From assembly GCA_937902905.1 (NCBI GenBank), contig CALELW010000052.1, positions 1-12,753 of the forward strand: 12,753 bases of DNA. The letters are read 5' to 3'. Each line of letters starts with the position of its first letter. Positions within the stretch are counted from its first letter, which is position 1. The translations under genes were made by a program, and so were the position numbers. Below, piece after piece: positions 5,903 to 12,753 of the stretch. Below the pieces are notes generated by a model. It did no database searches and was not told where the DNA came from. It worked only from the letters and a program-made list of their open reading frames with translations. The stretch comes from an uncultured Clostridium sp. (GTDB lineage: Bacteria; Bacillota; Clostridia; Lachnospirales; Lachnospiraceae).

Positions 5903-8900
5903 ATGTATTTGAAAAGTATAGAAGTTCAGGGATTTAAATCCTTTGCCAAAAAACTTGTATTTGAATTTCATAATGGAATTACCGGAATTGTTGGACCAAA
6001 CGGCAGTGGAAAAAGTAATGTTGCCGATGCAGTCCGCTGGGTATTAGGCGAACAAAGTGCCAAGCAGTTACGTGGTTCGAGCATGCAGGATGTCATCTTT
6101 TCGGGAACAGAGATGCGTAAACCGCAAAGTTATGCATATGTTGCATTGACAATCAGCAATGAGGATCACAAATTAAATCTGCCTTATGAAGAGGTACAGG
6201 TAGCGAGAAGAGTGTACCGTTCCGGTGAGAGTGAATACTTGTTAAATGGTGTAACCTGCCGTCTCCGCGATGTACAGGAATTGTTTTTTGATACCGGTAT
6301 CGGAAAAGAAGGTTATTCCATCATCGGACAGGGACAGATTGACAAAATTCTTAGTGGTAAACCGGAAGAGCGAAGAGAATTATTTGACGAAGCTGCCGGT
6401 ATCGTTAAATTCAAGAAAAGAAAGGCTGCCGCTGAGAAAAATCTGGAGACAGAACGACAAAATCTTCTTCGTGTACAGGATATTTTGACAGAATTAGAAA
6501 AACAGGTTGGTCCACTGGAAGAACAGTCGAAAAAAGCGAAGGAATTTCTTCAGTTAAAAGAAGAGTTAAAACACTTTGAAGTAGGACTGTTCTGTATGGA
6601 TTATGAGACGTTACAGCAGGAAACAGAAGAAATTGAGAAAAACCTTTCCCATACAAAAGAAGAATTGGAACAGGCAAAAGCGGATAAAGAAAAATCGCGT
6701 TCCGAATATGATTCGGTGGAATCTGCAATTGCGGAGTTTGACCGTTCGGTTGAGAAGAAAAAAGAAAAAGTAAATCAGGATAAACTTTTAATTACGAATT
6801 TTGAGGGAGAAATTCGTATTACCAAGGAAAAAATTTCGTCTGCCGCACAGGGAAAAGAATATTACAAAGAGCGTACCGATGCGTTGGAGGAATCCAAACA
6901 GGCAGCAAATGAAGAACTGGCTTCTTATACCGCTTCCCAGAAAGAGGCTCTTTTAGAACTCGAGAAAATTACAGACGAAGAAAAATCGCTTAGCAGCCAG
7001 ATGGAGCAGTTAGAGAAAGCAATTTTAGAAGATGAAATCGAGTTAAATGAGCAAAATGAGCAGATTATGGATTCGATGAATGCTTCCAGCAAGATTACGG
7101 TAGAGCAGCAGAAAGCGAAATCCATGCTGGAGCAGAATAAGATTCGTAAAGCAGAATTAAATCAGAAGATTTTAGCAAATAAAACACAGTATTCTTCCGC
7201 TGAAGAAGAAATGAAAAGAGAAGAAGAACTTTTGAAAGCGGCAAAGAAAGAGTTAGACTCTGCTTATGTAGCGAAAAAAGAACTTTTACGAAATGCAGAC
7301 GCAAAACGGCAGGATATTTTATCTTTGCAGAAAAAACAGCAGGAAAACCAAAAGAACTACCATATCATCAATTCTAAACTGGAAACGGTAAAAAACATGG
7401 CAGAGCGCTATGAGGGATACAGTCAAAGTATCCGCCGTGTGATGGAGCAGAAGAAACAGGAACCCGGTGTACTTGGTGTTGTTGCGGATATTATCCAGGT
7501 GAAAGAAAAATATATTACCGCTGTTGAGACGGCGCTTGGCGGAAATATTCAAAATATCGTAACAGAGGATGAACATGTTGCAAAACGAATGATTCAGTAT
7601 TTGAAAAAGAACCGTTTGGGACGTGCTACCTTTTTACCGCTGACGACAGTTACACCGAAAAAAGAAAAGCCATTCCGGGATGAAATTCTAGAGGAAGATG
7701 GCGTTCTTGGAAATGTAGCTTCCAAGGTAGACTGCGATGAAAAGTATAAATTAATTATCGAATATCTGTTAGGACGTTTCCTTCTTGTGGATACGATTGA
7801 CCATGCGATGCAGATTAGTAAAAAGTACCAGTACCGGGTGCGCATTGTAACGCTAGAGGGTGAATTATTCCATCCGGGCGGTTCTCTTTCCGGTGGTACC
7901 TTTAAGAATAATTCGAATCTGCTTGGCCGCCGCAAGGAGCAGGAAGCATTAGAAAAAGAAAAACAGTCGATTGAGAGCACAATTGCTTCTGTGAAAGAAG
8001 AAATTCAGACAGCGCAGAAACAGGTAGAAAACTTTGTCAAAGATGCTAATGCCAAAGAAGAGACGGTTAAAGAACTGGAATTAAAGAAAAACACAGCCCA
8101 GATTAAATATGAGCAGGCGGTATCGGTAAAAGAGCAGAAAGAAAAAGAATACCGCGCTATTGCCAATGATGGAAAAGAAATTGAAAACCAGAAGGCATTG
8201 ATTGAAGACTCTCTTTCAAGAATTGACAGTGATTTGGAATTGTCTAAGCAGAAGGAGGAGCAGGCAAAAGAACAGGTAAAACTTTTATCTGCTAAATTGG
8301 ATGAGGAACGTGAAAAACAAGTGGAGTTACAAGAGAAAATTTCTCAAAACCGCTTAGAAGTTTCTTCATTCCAGCAAAAGAACAATTATGTAGCTGAAAA
8401 CATTCACCGAATTGAAGAATCTCTTCATGAGCTGGAAACAGAATACAACAAACTGATGCAGGAGCAGAAAAATTCGGATGATACGGTTTCTGAGATGGAG
8501 CAGGCAATTGCCGGTTACGAAGAGAAAAACAAACAGTTACAGGAAGAAATTGTTCGTCTGACTAAAGAAATCGAAGAGGAAAGTAAGCAGAAAGAAGAGA
8601 TGATGGCATCCCAGAAAGATATTTTTGAGAAGAGGGATGCACTGATGAACCATATGAGCGAACTCGACAAAGAGTCCTTCCGTTTGGAGTCACGAAAGCA
8701 GAACATCGAAGAGAAGATGGAAGCAAAAGTTAATCATATGTGGAATGAATACGAGCTTACATACCGCAGTGCCAAAGAAATTGATATCGACCATTCGATT
8801 TCCTACACACGCATGAAGGCAAATGTGACGGATACGAAAAACAAAATTCGTGGTCTTGGCGATGTCAATGTAAATGCAATTGAAGACTTCAAATCCGTCA

Positions 8901-9466
8901 GTGAACGCTATACACTTTTGAAAACACAGCATGACGACTTGATTGAGTCGGAAGACGCACTGAAAAAGATTATTGCTGATTTAGATGAAGAAATGCGCAA
9001 ACAGTTTACAGAAAAATTTGCGGATATTCAGAAGCAGTTTGACAAGGTATTCCGCGAGTTGTTTGGAGGCGGAAAAGGTACTTTGGAATTGGTTGAGGAA
9101 GAGGATGTATTGGAAGCCGGCATTACAATCAATGCGCAGCCGCCGGGAAAGAAACTTGGCAACATGATGCAGTTGTCCGGTGGAGAGAAGGCATTAACAG
9201 CCATTGCGCTTTTGTTTGCGATTCAGAATTTGAAGCCTTCGCCGTTTTGTCTGCTTGACGAAATTGAGGCAGCACTTGACGATTCCAACGTAAAGAGGTA
9301 TGCTAAATACTTGCATAAGCTTACAAAAAATACACAGTTTATTGTAATTACCCATCGAAAAGGTACGATGGAAGCTGCGGATGTTCTGTATGGTATTACC
9401 ATGCAGGAAAAAGGCGTTTCTACGCTTGTATCCGTAAAACTCATTGAGGAGCAGTTAGACAACTAA
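5903..9466 (+). CDS. smc: Chromosome segregation protein SMC
   Basis: SMC is the ATPase core of the bacterial condensin complex (with ScpA and ScpB, not encoded here) and compacts and segregates the chromosome. The 1187-residue length matches B. subtilis SMC. In order: N-terminal head with Walker A GPNGSGKSN (31-39); a long Glu/Lys/Gln-rich coiled coil (about 165-515); the hinge (about 517-670) with the glycine-rich PGGSLSGGT motif near its end; a second coiled coil (about 680-1000); and the C-terminal head with signature LSGGEKA (1091-1097), Walker B FCLLDEIEAALDD (from 1115, D1119 and catalytic E1120) and the ITHRKGTMEAAD switch region. The signature has lysine (GGEKA) where arginine is common. 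CAGGAG inside the end of rnc serves as the binding site, so translation of the two genes is probably linked. Confidence 0.98.
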   Translation: MYLKSIEVQGFKSFAKKLVFEFHNGITGIVGPNGSGKSNVADAVRWVLGEQSAKQLRGSSMQDVIFSGTEMRKPQSYAYVALTISNEDHKLNLPYEEVQVARRVYRSGESEYLLNGVTCRLRDVQELFFDTGIGKEGYSIIGQGQIDKILSGKPEERRELFDEAAGIVKFKKRKAAAEKNLETERQNLLRVQDILTELEKQVGPLEEQSKKAKEFLQLKEELKHFEVGLFCMDYETLQQETEEIEKNLSHTKEELEQAKADKEKSRSEYDSVESAIAEFDRSVEKKKEKVNQDKLLITNFEGEIRITKEKISSAAQGKEYYKERTDALEESKQAANEELASYTASQKEALLELEKITDEEKSLSSQMEQLEKAILEDEIELNEQNEQIMDSMNASSKITVEQQKAKSMLEQNKIRKAELNQKILANKTQYSSAEEEMKREEELLKAAKKELDSAYVAKKELLRNADAKRQDILSLQKKQQENQKNYHIINSKLETVKNMAERYEGYSQSIRRVMEQKKQEPGVLGVVADIIQVKEKYITAVETALGGNIQNIVTEDEHVAKRMIQYLKKNRLGRATFLPLTTVTPKKEKPFRDEILEEDGVLGNVASKVDCDEKYKLIIEYLLGRFLLVDTIDHAMQISKKYQYRVRIVTLEGELFHPGGSLSGGTFKNNSNLLGRRKEQEALEKEKQSIESTIASVKEEIQTAQKQVENFVKDANAKEETVKELELKKNTAQIKYEQAVSVKEQKEKEYRAIANDGKEIENQKALIEDSLSRIDSDLELSKQKEEQAKEQVKLLSAKLDEEREKQVELQEKISQNRLEVSSFQQKNNYVAENIHRIEESLHELETEYNKLMQEQKNSDDTVSEMEQAIAGYEEKNKQLQEEIVRLTKEIEEESKQKEEMMASQKDIFEKRDALMNHMSELDKESFRLESRKQNIEEKMEAKVNHMWNEYELTYRSAKEIDIDHSISYTRMKANVTDTKNKIRGLGDVNVNAIEDFKSVSERYTLLKTQHDDLIESEDALKKIIADLDEEMRKQFTEKFADIQKQFDKVFRELFGGGKGTLELVEEEDVLEAGITINAQPPGKKLGNMMQLSGGEKALTAIALLFAIQNLKPSPFCLLDEIEAALDDSNVKRYAKYLHKLTKNTQFIVITHRKGTMEAADVLYGITMQEKGVSTLVSVKLIEEQLDN

Positions 9467-9482
9467 AAGTAAGGAGACAGCA

Positions 9483-10406
9483 ATGGAAGAAAAAGTTGGA
9501 TTTTTCAAACGATTAAAAAATGGACTTTCCAAAACGAGAGATTCTTTCGTTTCCGGAATTGATTCTTTGTTTACCGGTTTTTCGGAGATCGACGATGATT
9601 TTTATGAAGAACTGGAAGAACTACTGGTAATGGGGGACATCGGTATTAATACTACGATGAGTATTATTGATGGCCTCAAAGAACGTGTAAAAGAAGAAAA
9701 AATCAAAGAAGCTTCTGCCTGCAAACAGCTTTTGATTGATACCATTAAGGAGCAGATGCAGATTCATGAAGACGCTTATGAATTTGAGCACAAAAAGTCT
9801 GTTTTATTGTTAATTGGTGTGAATGGCGTTGGTAAGACAACCAGTGTCGGCAAACTGGCAGGACAGTTCAAAAATCAGGGTAAAAAGGTAATGCTTGCTG
9901 CCGCTGATACATTCCGTGCAGGTGCAATTGACCAATTAAAAGAATGGGCAAACCGTGCCGGTGTAGATATTATCGCAGGACAGGAAGGTTCTGACCCGGC
10001 TGCGATTGTGTACGATGCGGTCGCTGCCGCAAAAGCAAGAGATGTTGATATTCTTCTCTGTGATACAGCAGGAAGACTTCATAATAAGAAAAATTTGATG
10101 GCAGAACTTCACAAGATTCATACCATCATTGAAAAAGAGTACCCAGAAGCCTTATTAGAGACTATGATTGTTGTTGATGGTACAACGGGACAGAATGCAC
10201 TAGCACAGGCAAAAGAATTTAGCGAAGTGGCAGATGTGTCAGGTGTCATTTTAACAAAACTTGACGGAACCGCAAAGGGCGGTATTGCGATTGCCATTCA
10301 GTCGGAATTAAGCATTCCGGTTAAGTATATCGGAATTGGTGAACAAATTGGTGACTTACAGCGATTTGATGCCGAAGAGTTTGTGAATGCATTATTTGAA
10401 GAATAG
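9483..10406 (+). CDS. ftsY: Signal recognition particle receptor FtsY
   Basis: FtsY is the membrane-associated SRP receptor GTPase that, with Ffh, delivers ribosomes making membrane proteins to the translocon. The 307-residue protein has the helical N domain (about 1-100) and the GTPase G domain: G1 GVNGVGKTT (112-120), DTFRAGAIDQL (142-152), DTAGR (194-198), TKLDGTAKGG (258-267) and GIGEQIGDLQRFD (284-296). There is no long acidic A domain as in E. coli; a short N-terminal amphipathic segment (VGFFKRLKNGLSKTR) may take over membrane contact, as in other Gram-positives. AAGGAG (9471-9476) lies six bases before the ATG. It follows smc by 16 bases. The ylxM-ffh pair often found next is absent from the window. 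Confidence 0.97.
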   Translation: MEEKVGFFKRLKNGLSKTRDSFVSGIDSLFTGFSEIDDDFYEELEELLVMGDIGINTTMSIIDGLKERVKEEKIKEASACKQLLIDTIKEQMQIHEDAYEFEHKKSVLLLIGVNGVGKTTSVGKLAGQFKNQGKKVMLAAADTFRAGAIDQLKEWANRAGVDIIAGQEGSDPAAIVYDAVAAAKARDVDILLCDTAGRLHNKKNLMAELHKIHTIIEKEYPEALLETMIVVDGTTGQNALAQAKEFSEVADVSGVILTKLDGTAKGGIAIAIQSELSIPVKYIGIGEQIGDLQRFDAEEFVNALFEE

Positions 10407-10427
10407 AGAAAGGTTGTGTTTTACCAG

Positions 10428-11648
10428 ATGATGACGTTAGATCAGTTTGAACAAGCAAGTGAAAAGGTGCAGAATGTGATTCTTCCTACAAATTTAATTT
10501 ATAGTGAGTATTACAGTGCACAGACCGGCGGAAAAATTTACTTAAAGCCGGAAAATATGCAGTATACAGGTGCTTATAAAGTTCGTGGTGCCTATTATAA
10601 AATCAGTACCATGTCAGAAGAGGACAGACAAAAAGGACTTATTACCGCTTCTGCCGGAAACCATGCACAGGGCGTTGCTTATGCGGCGAAATTGTTTGGG
10701 GTAAAGGCAGTTATTGTAATGCCAAATACAACACCGTTAATCAAAGTGAACCGTACCAAAAGTTATGGTGCGGAGGTAGTTCTTCACGGTGATGTATATG
10801 ACGATGCATGTTCTTATGCTTTGCAGTTAGCAGAGGAAAAAGGATATACCTTCATTCATCCGTTTGATGATGAAGTAGTGGCAACCGGACAAGGCTCCAT
10901 TGCCATGGAGATTATTAAAGAACTCCCAACCGTTGATATGATTTTAGCACCGGTTGGCGGCGGCGGTTTGTTATGCGGTGTTTCAACACTCGCCAAATTA
11001 TTAAATCCGAATATTAAAGTCATTGGTGTAGAGCCTGCAGGTGCAAACTGTATGCAGGAGTCGTTAAAGCAGGGAAAAGTTGTCTCTTTACCAAATGTCA
11101 ATACCATTGCAGATGGTACGGCAGTAAAAACACCGGGACATAATATTTTCCCATATATCCAGAAAAATGTAGATGAAATTATCACCGTGGATGACCACGA
11201 TTTGATTGTTAATTTCTTAGACATGGTAGAAAACCATAAGATGGTAGTTGAAAATTCCGGTCTGCTTACGGTATCTGCACTGAAACAGTTAGACTGCAAA
11301 GGCAAGAAAATTGTCTGTATCTTAAGCGGCGGTAATATGGATGTCATTACAATGTCCTCTGTTGTTCAGCACGGACTCATTCAGCGTGGCAGAATCTTTA
11401 CCGTGAGTGTCCAGCTTCCGGATCGTCCGGGTGAATTGGTACGGGTGGCAGATGTGATTGCAAAAGCACAGGGAAATATTATCCGCTTAGAGCATAACCA
11501 GTTTGTCAGCATTAACCGAAATGCTGCCGTGGAACTTACAATTACGATGGAAGCGTTTGGCAATGACCATAAAGAATCCATTATTGCAGCATTAAAAAAG
11601 GCAGGCTATACACCGAAATCGGAACAGCCGACTGCCGTTTACCAATAA
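10428..11648 (+). CDS. ilvA: Threonine ammonia-lyase with C-terminal ACT domain
   Basis: This PLP enzyme deaminates L-threonine to 2-oxobutanoate and ammonia, feeding isoleucine synthesis or threonine breakdown. Counting from 10428 the product has 406 residues. The PLP lysine is K51 in TGAYKVRGAYYK; SAGNHAQGVAYAAK and the glycine loop PVGGGGLLCG, which holds the PLP phosphate, follow. After the catalytic domain (about 1-315) an ACT domain starts near 322 (FTVSVQLPDRPGELVRVADVI) and probably binds a regulatory amino acid. A single ACT domain separates it from the short catabolic TdcB type without one and from long E. coli IlvA with two. The start is uncertain: GTG at 10416 lies only two bases from AGAAAGG (10407-10413), while ATG 10428 lies 14 bases away and the MMTLDQF beginning fits the family better; ATG 10431 is also possible. 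No terminator separates it from ftsY or hisZ. Anabolic or catabolic use cannot be decided here. Confidence 0.93.
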   Translation: MMTLDQFEQASEKVQNVILPTNLIYSEYYSAQTGGKIYLKPENMQYTGAYKVRGAYYKISTMSEEDRQKGLITASAGNHAQGVAYAAKLFGVKAVIVMPNTTPLIKVNRTKSYGAEVVLHGDVYDDACSYALQLAEEKGYTFIHPFDDEVVATGQGSIAMEIIKELPTVDMILAPVGGGGLLCGVSTLAKLLNPNIKVIGVEPAGANCMQESLKQGKVVSLPNVNTIADGTAVKTPGHNIFPYIQKNVDEIITVDDHDLIVNFLDMVENHKMVVENSGLLTVSALKQLDCKGKKIVCILSGGNMDVITMSSVVQHGLIQRGRIFTVSVQLPDRPGELVRVADVIAKAQGNIIRLEHNQFVSINRNAAVELTITMEAFGNDHKESIIAALKKAGYTPKSEQPTAVYQ

Positions 11649-11661
11649 AGGAGGAGCCGTG

Positions 11662-12753
11662 ATGGACCAGAAATCATTACTCTTTACACCGGAAGGTGTA
11701 CGAGACATCTACGGAGAAGATTGTGAAAGAAGAGCCAAAATTCAGCAGGGAATTCATACGATTATGAAACAGTATGGATTTAAGAATATTCAAACGCCTA
11801 CTTTTGAGTTCTTTGATATTTTTAACCGAGAGCGTGGAACTGTAAAATCTGCTGATATGTTTAAGTTCTTTGACCAGTACAACAATACACTTGTGCTGCG
11901 TCCGGATATCACACCGTCGATTGCGCGCTGTGTGGCTAAGTATTATGAAAAAGAAGAAATGCAGATTCGTCTGTGCTATACAGGAAGTACCTTTACCCGC
12001 TTAAGCGGTTATCAGGGAAAACTTTCGGAAATCACACAGCTCGGTGCGGAAATGATGAATGACGCGTCTTCCGATGCCGATGGTGAAATTATTGCCATGA
12101 CGATTGAATGTCTGCAAAAATCCGGTTTGAAAGAGTTTAAAGTAGATATTGGACACGCTGATATTTTCCGAGGACTCATTGAGGAAACAGACTTATCCGA
12201 AGAAGAAATCGAGACGTTAAAAACCTATTTAAATAACAAAAATATTTTTGCGGTTGAAGATATGCTTGAAAACCGCGATATGCCACAAGAATGTAAAAAT
12301 CTTTTGGTGAAAATGCCGGATTTGTTTGGCGGAATTGAGACCATTACTTATGTTAAGGAGCAGACCACAAACAAACGTGCTTTAAAAGCGTTAGAGCGAT
12401 TAGAAAAAATCTATGAGATTTTAGCGGCATCGGGCTTAGAAGACCATATCACATTTGATTTGGGACTTTTGTCGCACTACGAATATTACACCGGAGTTAT
12501 TTTCAAGGCTTATACATATGGTACCGGAGATGCGATTGTGACCGGTGGCCGGTATGATAATCTGGTCGAACAGTTCGGTAAAAAGACCCCGGCGGTTGGA
12601 TTTGCTTTACTGTTAGACCAATTGATGGAAGCACTTAGAAGCCAGGAGATTCCAATTGAGGCACAGGAGAAAGATTATCTGATTTTGTACCGCTCAGCGA
12701 ATCGGAAAAAAGCATTAGAGATGGCAAAATCTTACCGTACGGATAATCAGCCA
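11662..12753 (+). CDS. hisZ: ATP phosphoribosyltransferase regulatory subunit HisZ (5' part, runs off window)
   Basis: HisZ is a histidyl-tRNA-synthetase paralogue without aminoacylation activity that pairs with short-form HisG for the first step of histidine synthesis. The open frame gives 364 residues with no stop, so only the extreme C-terminus is missing. Synthetase-like blocks are present: LFTPEGVRDIYGE (7-19), GTVKSADMFKFFD (59-71), LRPDITPSIAR (79-89), HYEYYTG (272-278) and TGGRYDNLVEQFG (294-306). Two sites tell it from HisS: the catalytic arginine expected in RGLxYYT is missing (LLSHYEYYTG), and motif 3, AxGxER in HisS, reads AVGFALLLDQ. The start ATG at 11662 follows AAAGGAGGAG (11647-11656); an in-frame GTG just before it at 11659 is less likely. 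The gap after ilvA is 13 bases. A short hisG and further his genes are expected beyond the window edge. Confidence 0.94.
   Translation, partial: MDQKSLLFTPEGVRDIYGEDCERRAKIQQGIHTIMKQYGFKNIQTPTFEFFDIFNRERGTVKSADMFKFFDQYNNTLVLRPDITPSIARCVAKYYEKEEMQIRLCYTGSTFTRLSGYQGKLSEITQLGAEMMNDASSDADGEIIAMTIECLQKSGLKEFKVDIGHADIFRGLIEETDLSEEEIETLKTYLNNKNIFAVEDMLENRDMPQECKNLLVKMPDLFGGIETITYVKEQTTNKRALKALERLEKIYEILAASGLEDHITFDLGLLSHYEYYTGVIFKAYTYGTGDAIVTGGRYDNLVEQFGKKTPAVGFALLLDQLMEALRSQEIPIEAQEKDYLILYRSANRKKALEMAKSYRTDNQP

Noticed and set aside
7594..7980. 128-codon minus-strand open frame inside smc
   Set aside because: It is antisense to the SMC hinge region, with low-complexity composition derived from the Glu/Lys-rich sense strand and no family motifs.
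10856..11347. 163-codon open frame on the minus strand
   Set aside because: It lies wholly inside ilvA, shows no recognisable protein features and has no supporting start context; it is a mirror of the real gene's codon pattern.
11662..12753. Histidyl-tRNA synthetase (hisS)
   Set aside because: The fold blocks are similar, but the catalytic arginine in the RGLxYYT position and the motif 3 AxGxER are absent, and RPDITPSIAR fits HisZ better.

Overview
The window reads as ordinary chromosome from a low-to-moderate GC Gram-positive anaerobe, most likely a clostridium of the Lachnospiraceae type. The basis is gene order (HI0933-type flavoprotein, cmk, ispH, S1-domain protein; then plsX, rnc, smc, ftsY), strong AGGAGG-type ribosome binding sites, and family resemblance of the translated proteins recalled from memory. 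No database search was possible, so the family assignment is an inference. All genes lie on the + strand and are tightly packed. I see no tRNA, rRNA, CRISPR array, insertion sequence or prophage gene.

Region 1 (1-4115) is one transcription unit that ends at a clear hairpin terminator. It contains the 3' part of a FAD-dependent oxidoreductase (BaiN/HI0933 family), cmk (CMP/dCMP kinase) broken by a frameshift near 1125-1137, ispH (last step of the MEP isoprenoid pathway), an S1-domain RNA-binding protein with four S1 repeats, and a CheR-type chemoreceptor methyltransferase. The reading frames overlap by 11 nt (cmk/ispH), 31 nt (ispH/S1) and 1 nt (S1/cheR), which points to translational coupling. 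In many clostridia IspH and the S1 protein are one fused polypeptide; here they are two overlapping frames.

Region 2 (4116-12753) starts with a promoter-like sequence just after the terminator. It continues with plsX (acyl-phosphate synthesis for phospholipids), rnc (RNase III), smc (chromosome condensation ATPase), ftsY (SRP receptor), a threonine ammonia-lyase with a C-terminal ACT domain, and the start of hisZ (regulatory subunit of ATP phosphoribosyltransferase), which runs off the window. Gaps between genes are 3-21 nt, so this looks like one operon joining envelope lipid synthesis, RNA processing, chromosome segregation, membrane targeting and amino-acid metabolism. The usual acpP between plsX and rnc is absent, and the ylxM/ffh genes often found after ftsY are replaced by ilvA and hisZ.

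I found no convincing undescribed system. The points most worth checking are the cmk frameshift, the split IspH/S1 arrangement, and the cheR gene coupled to a translation-related operon.
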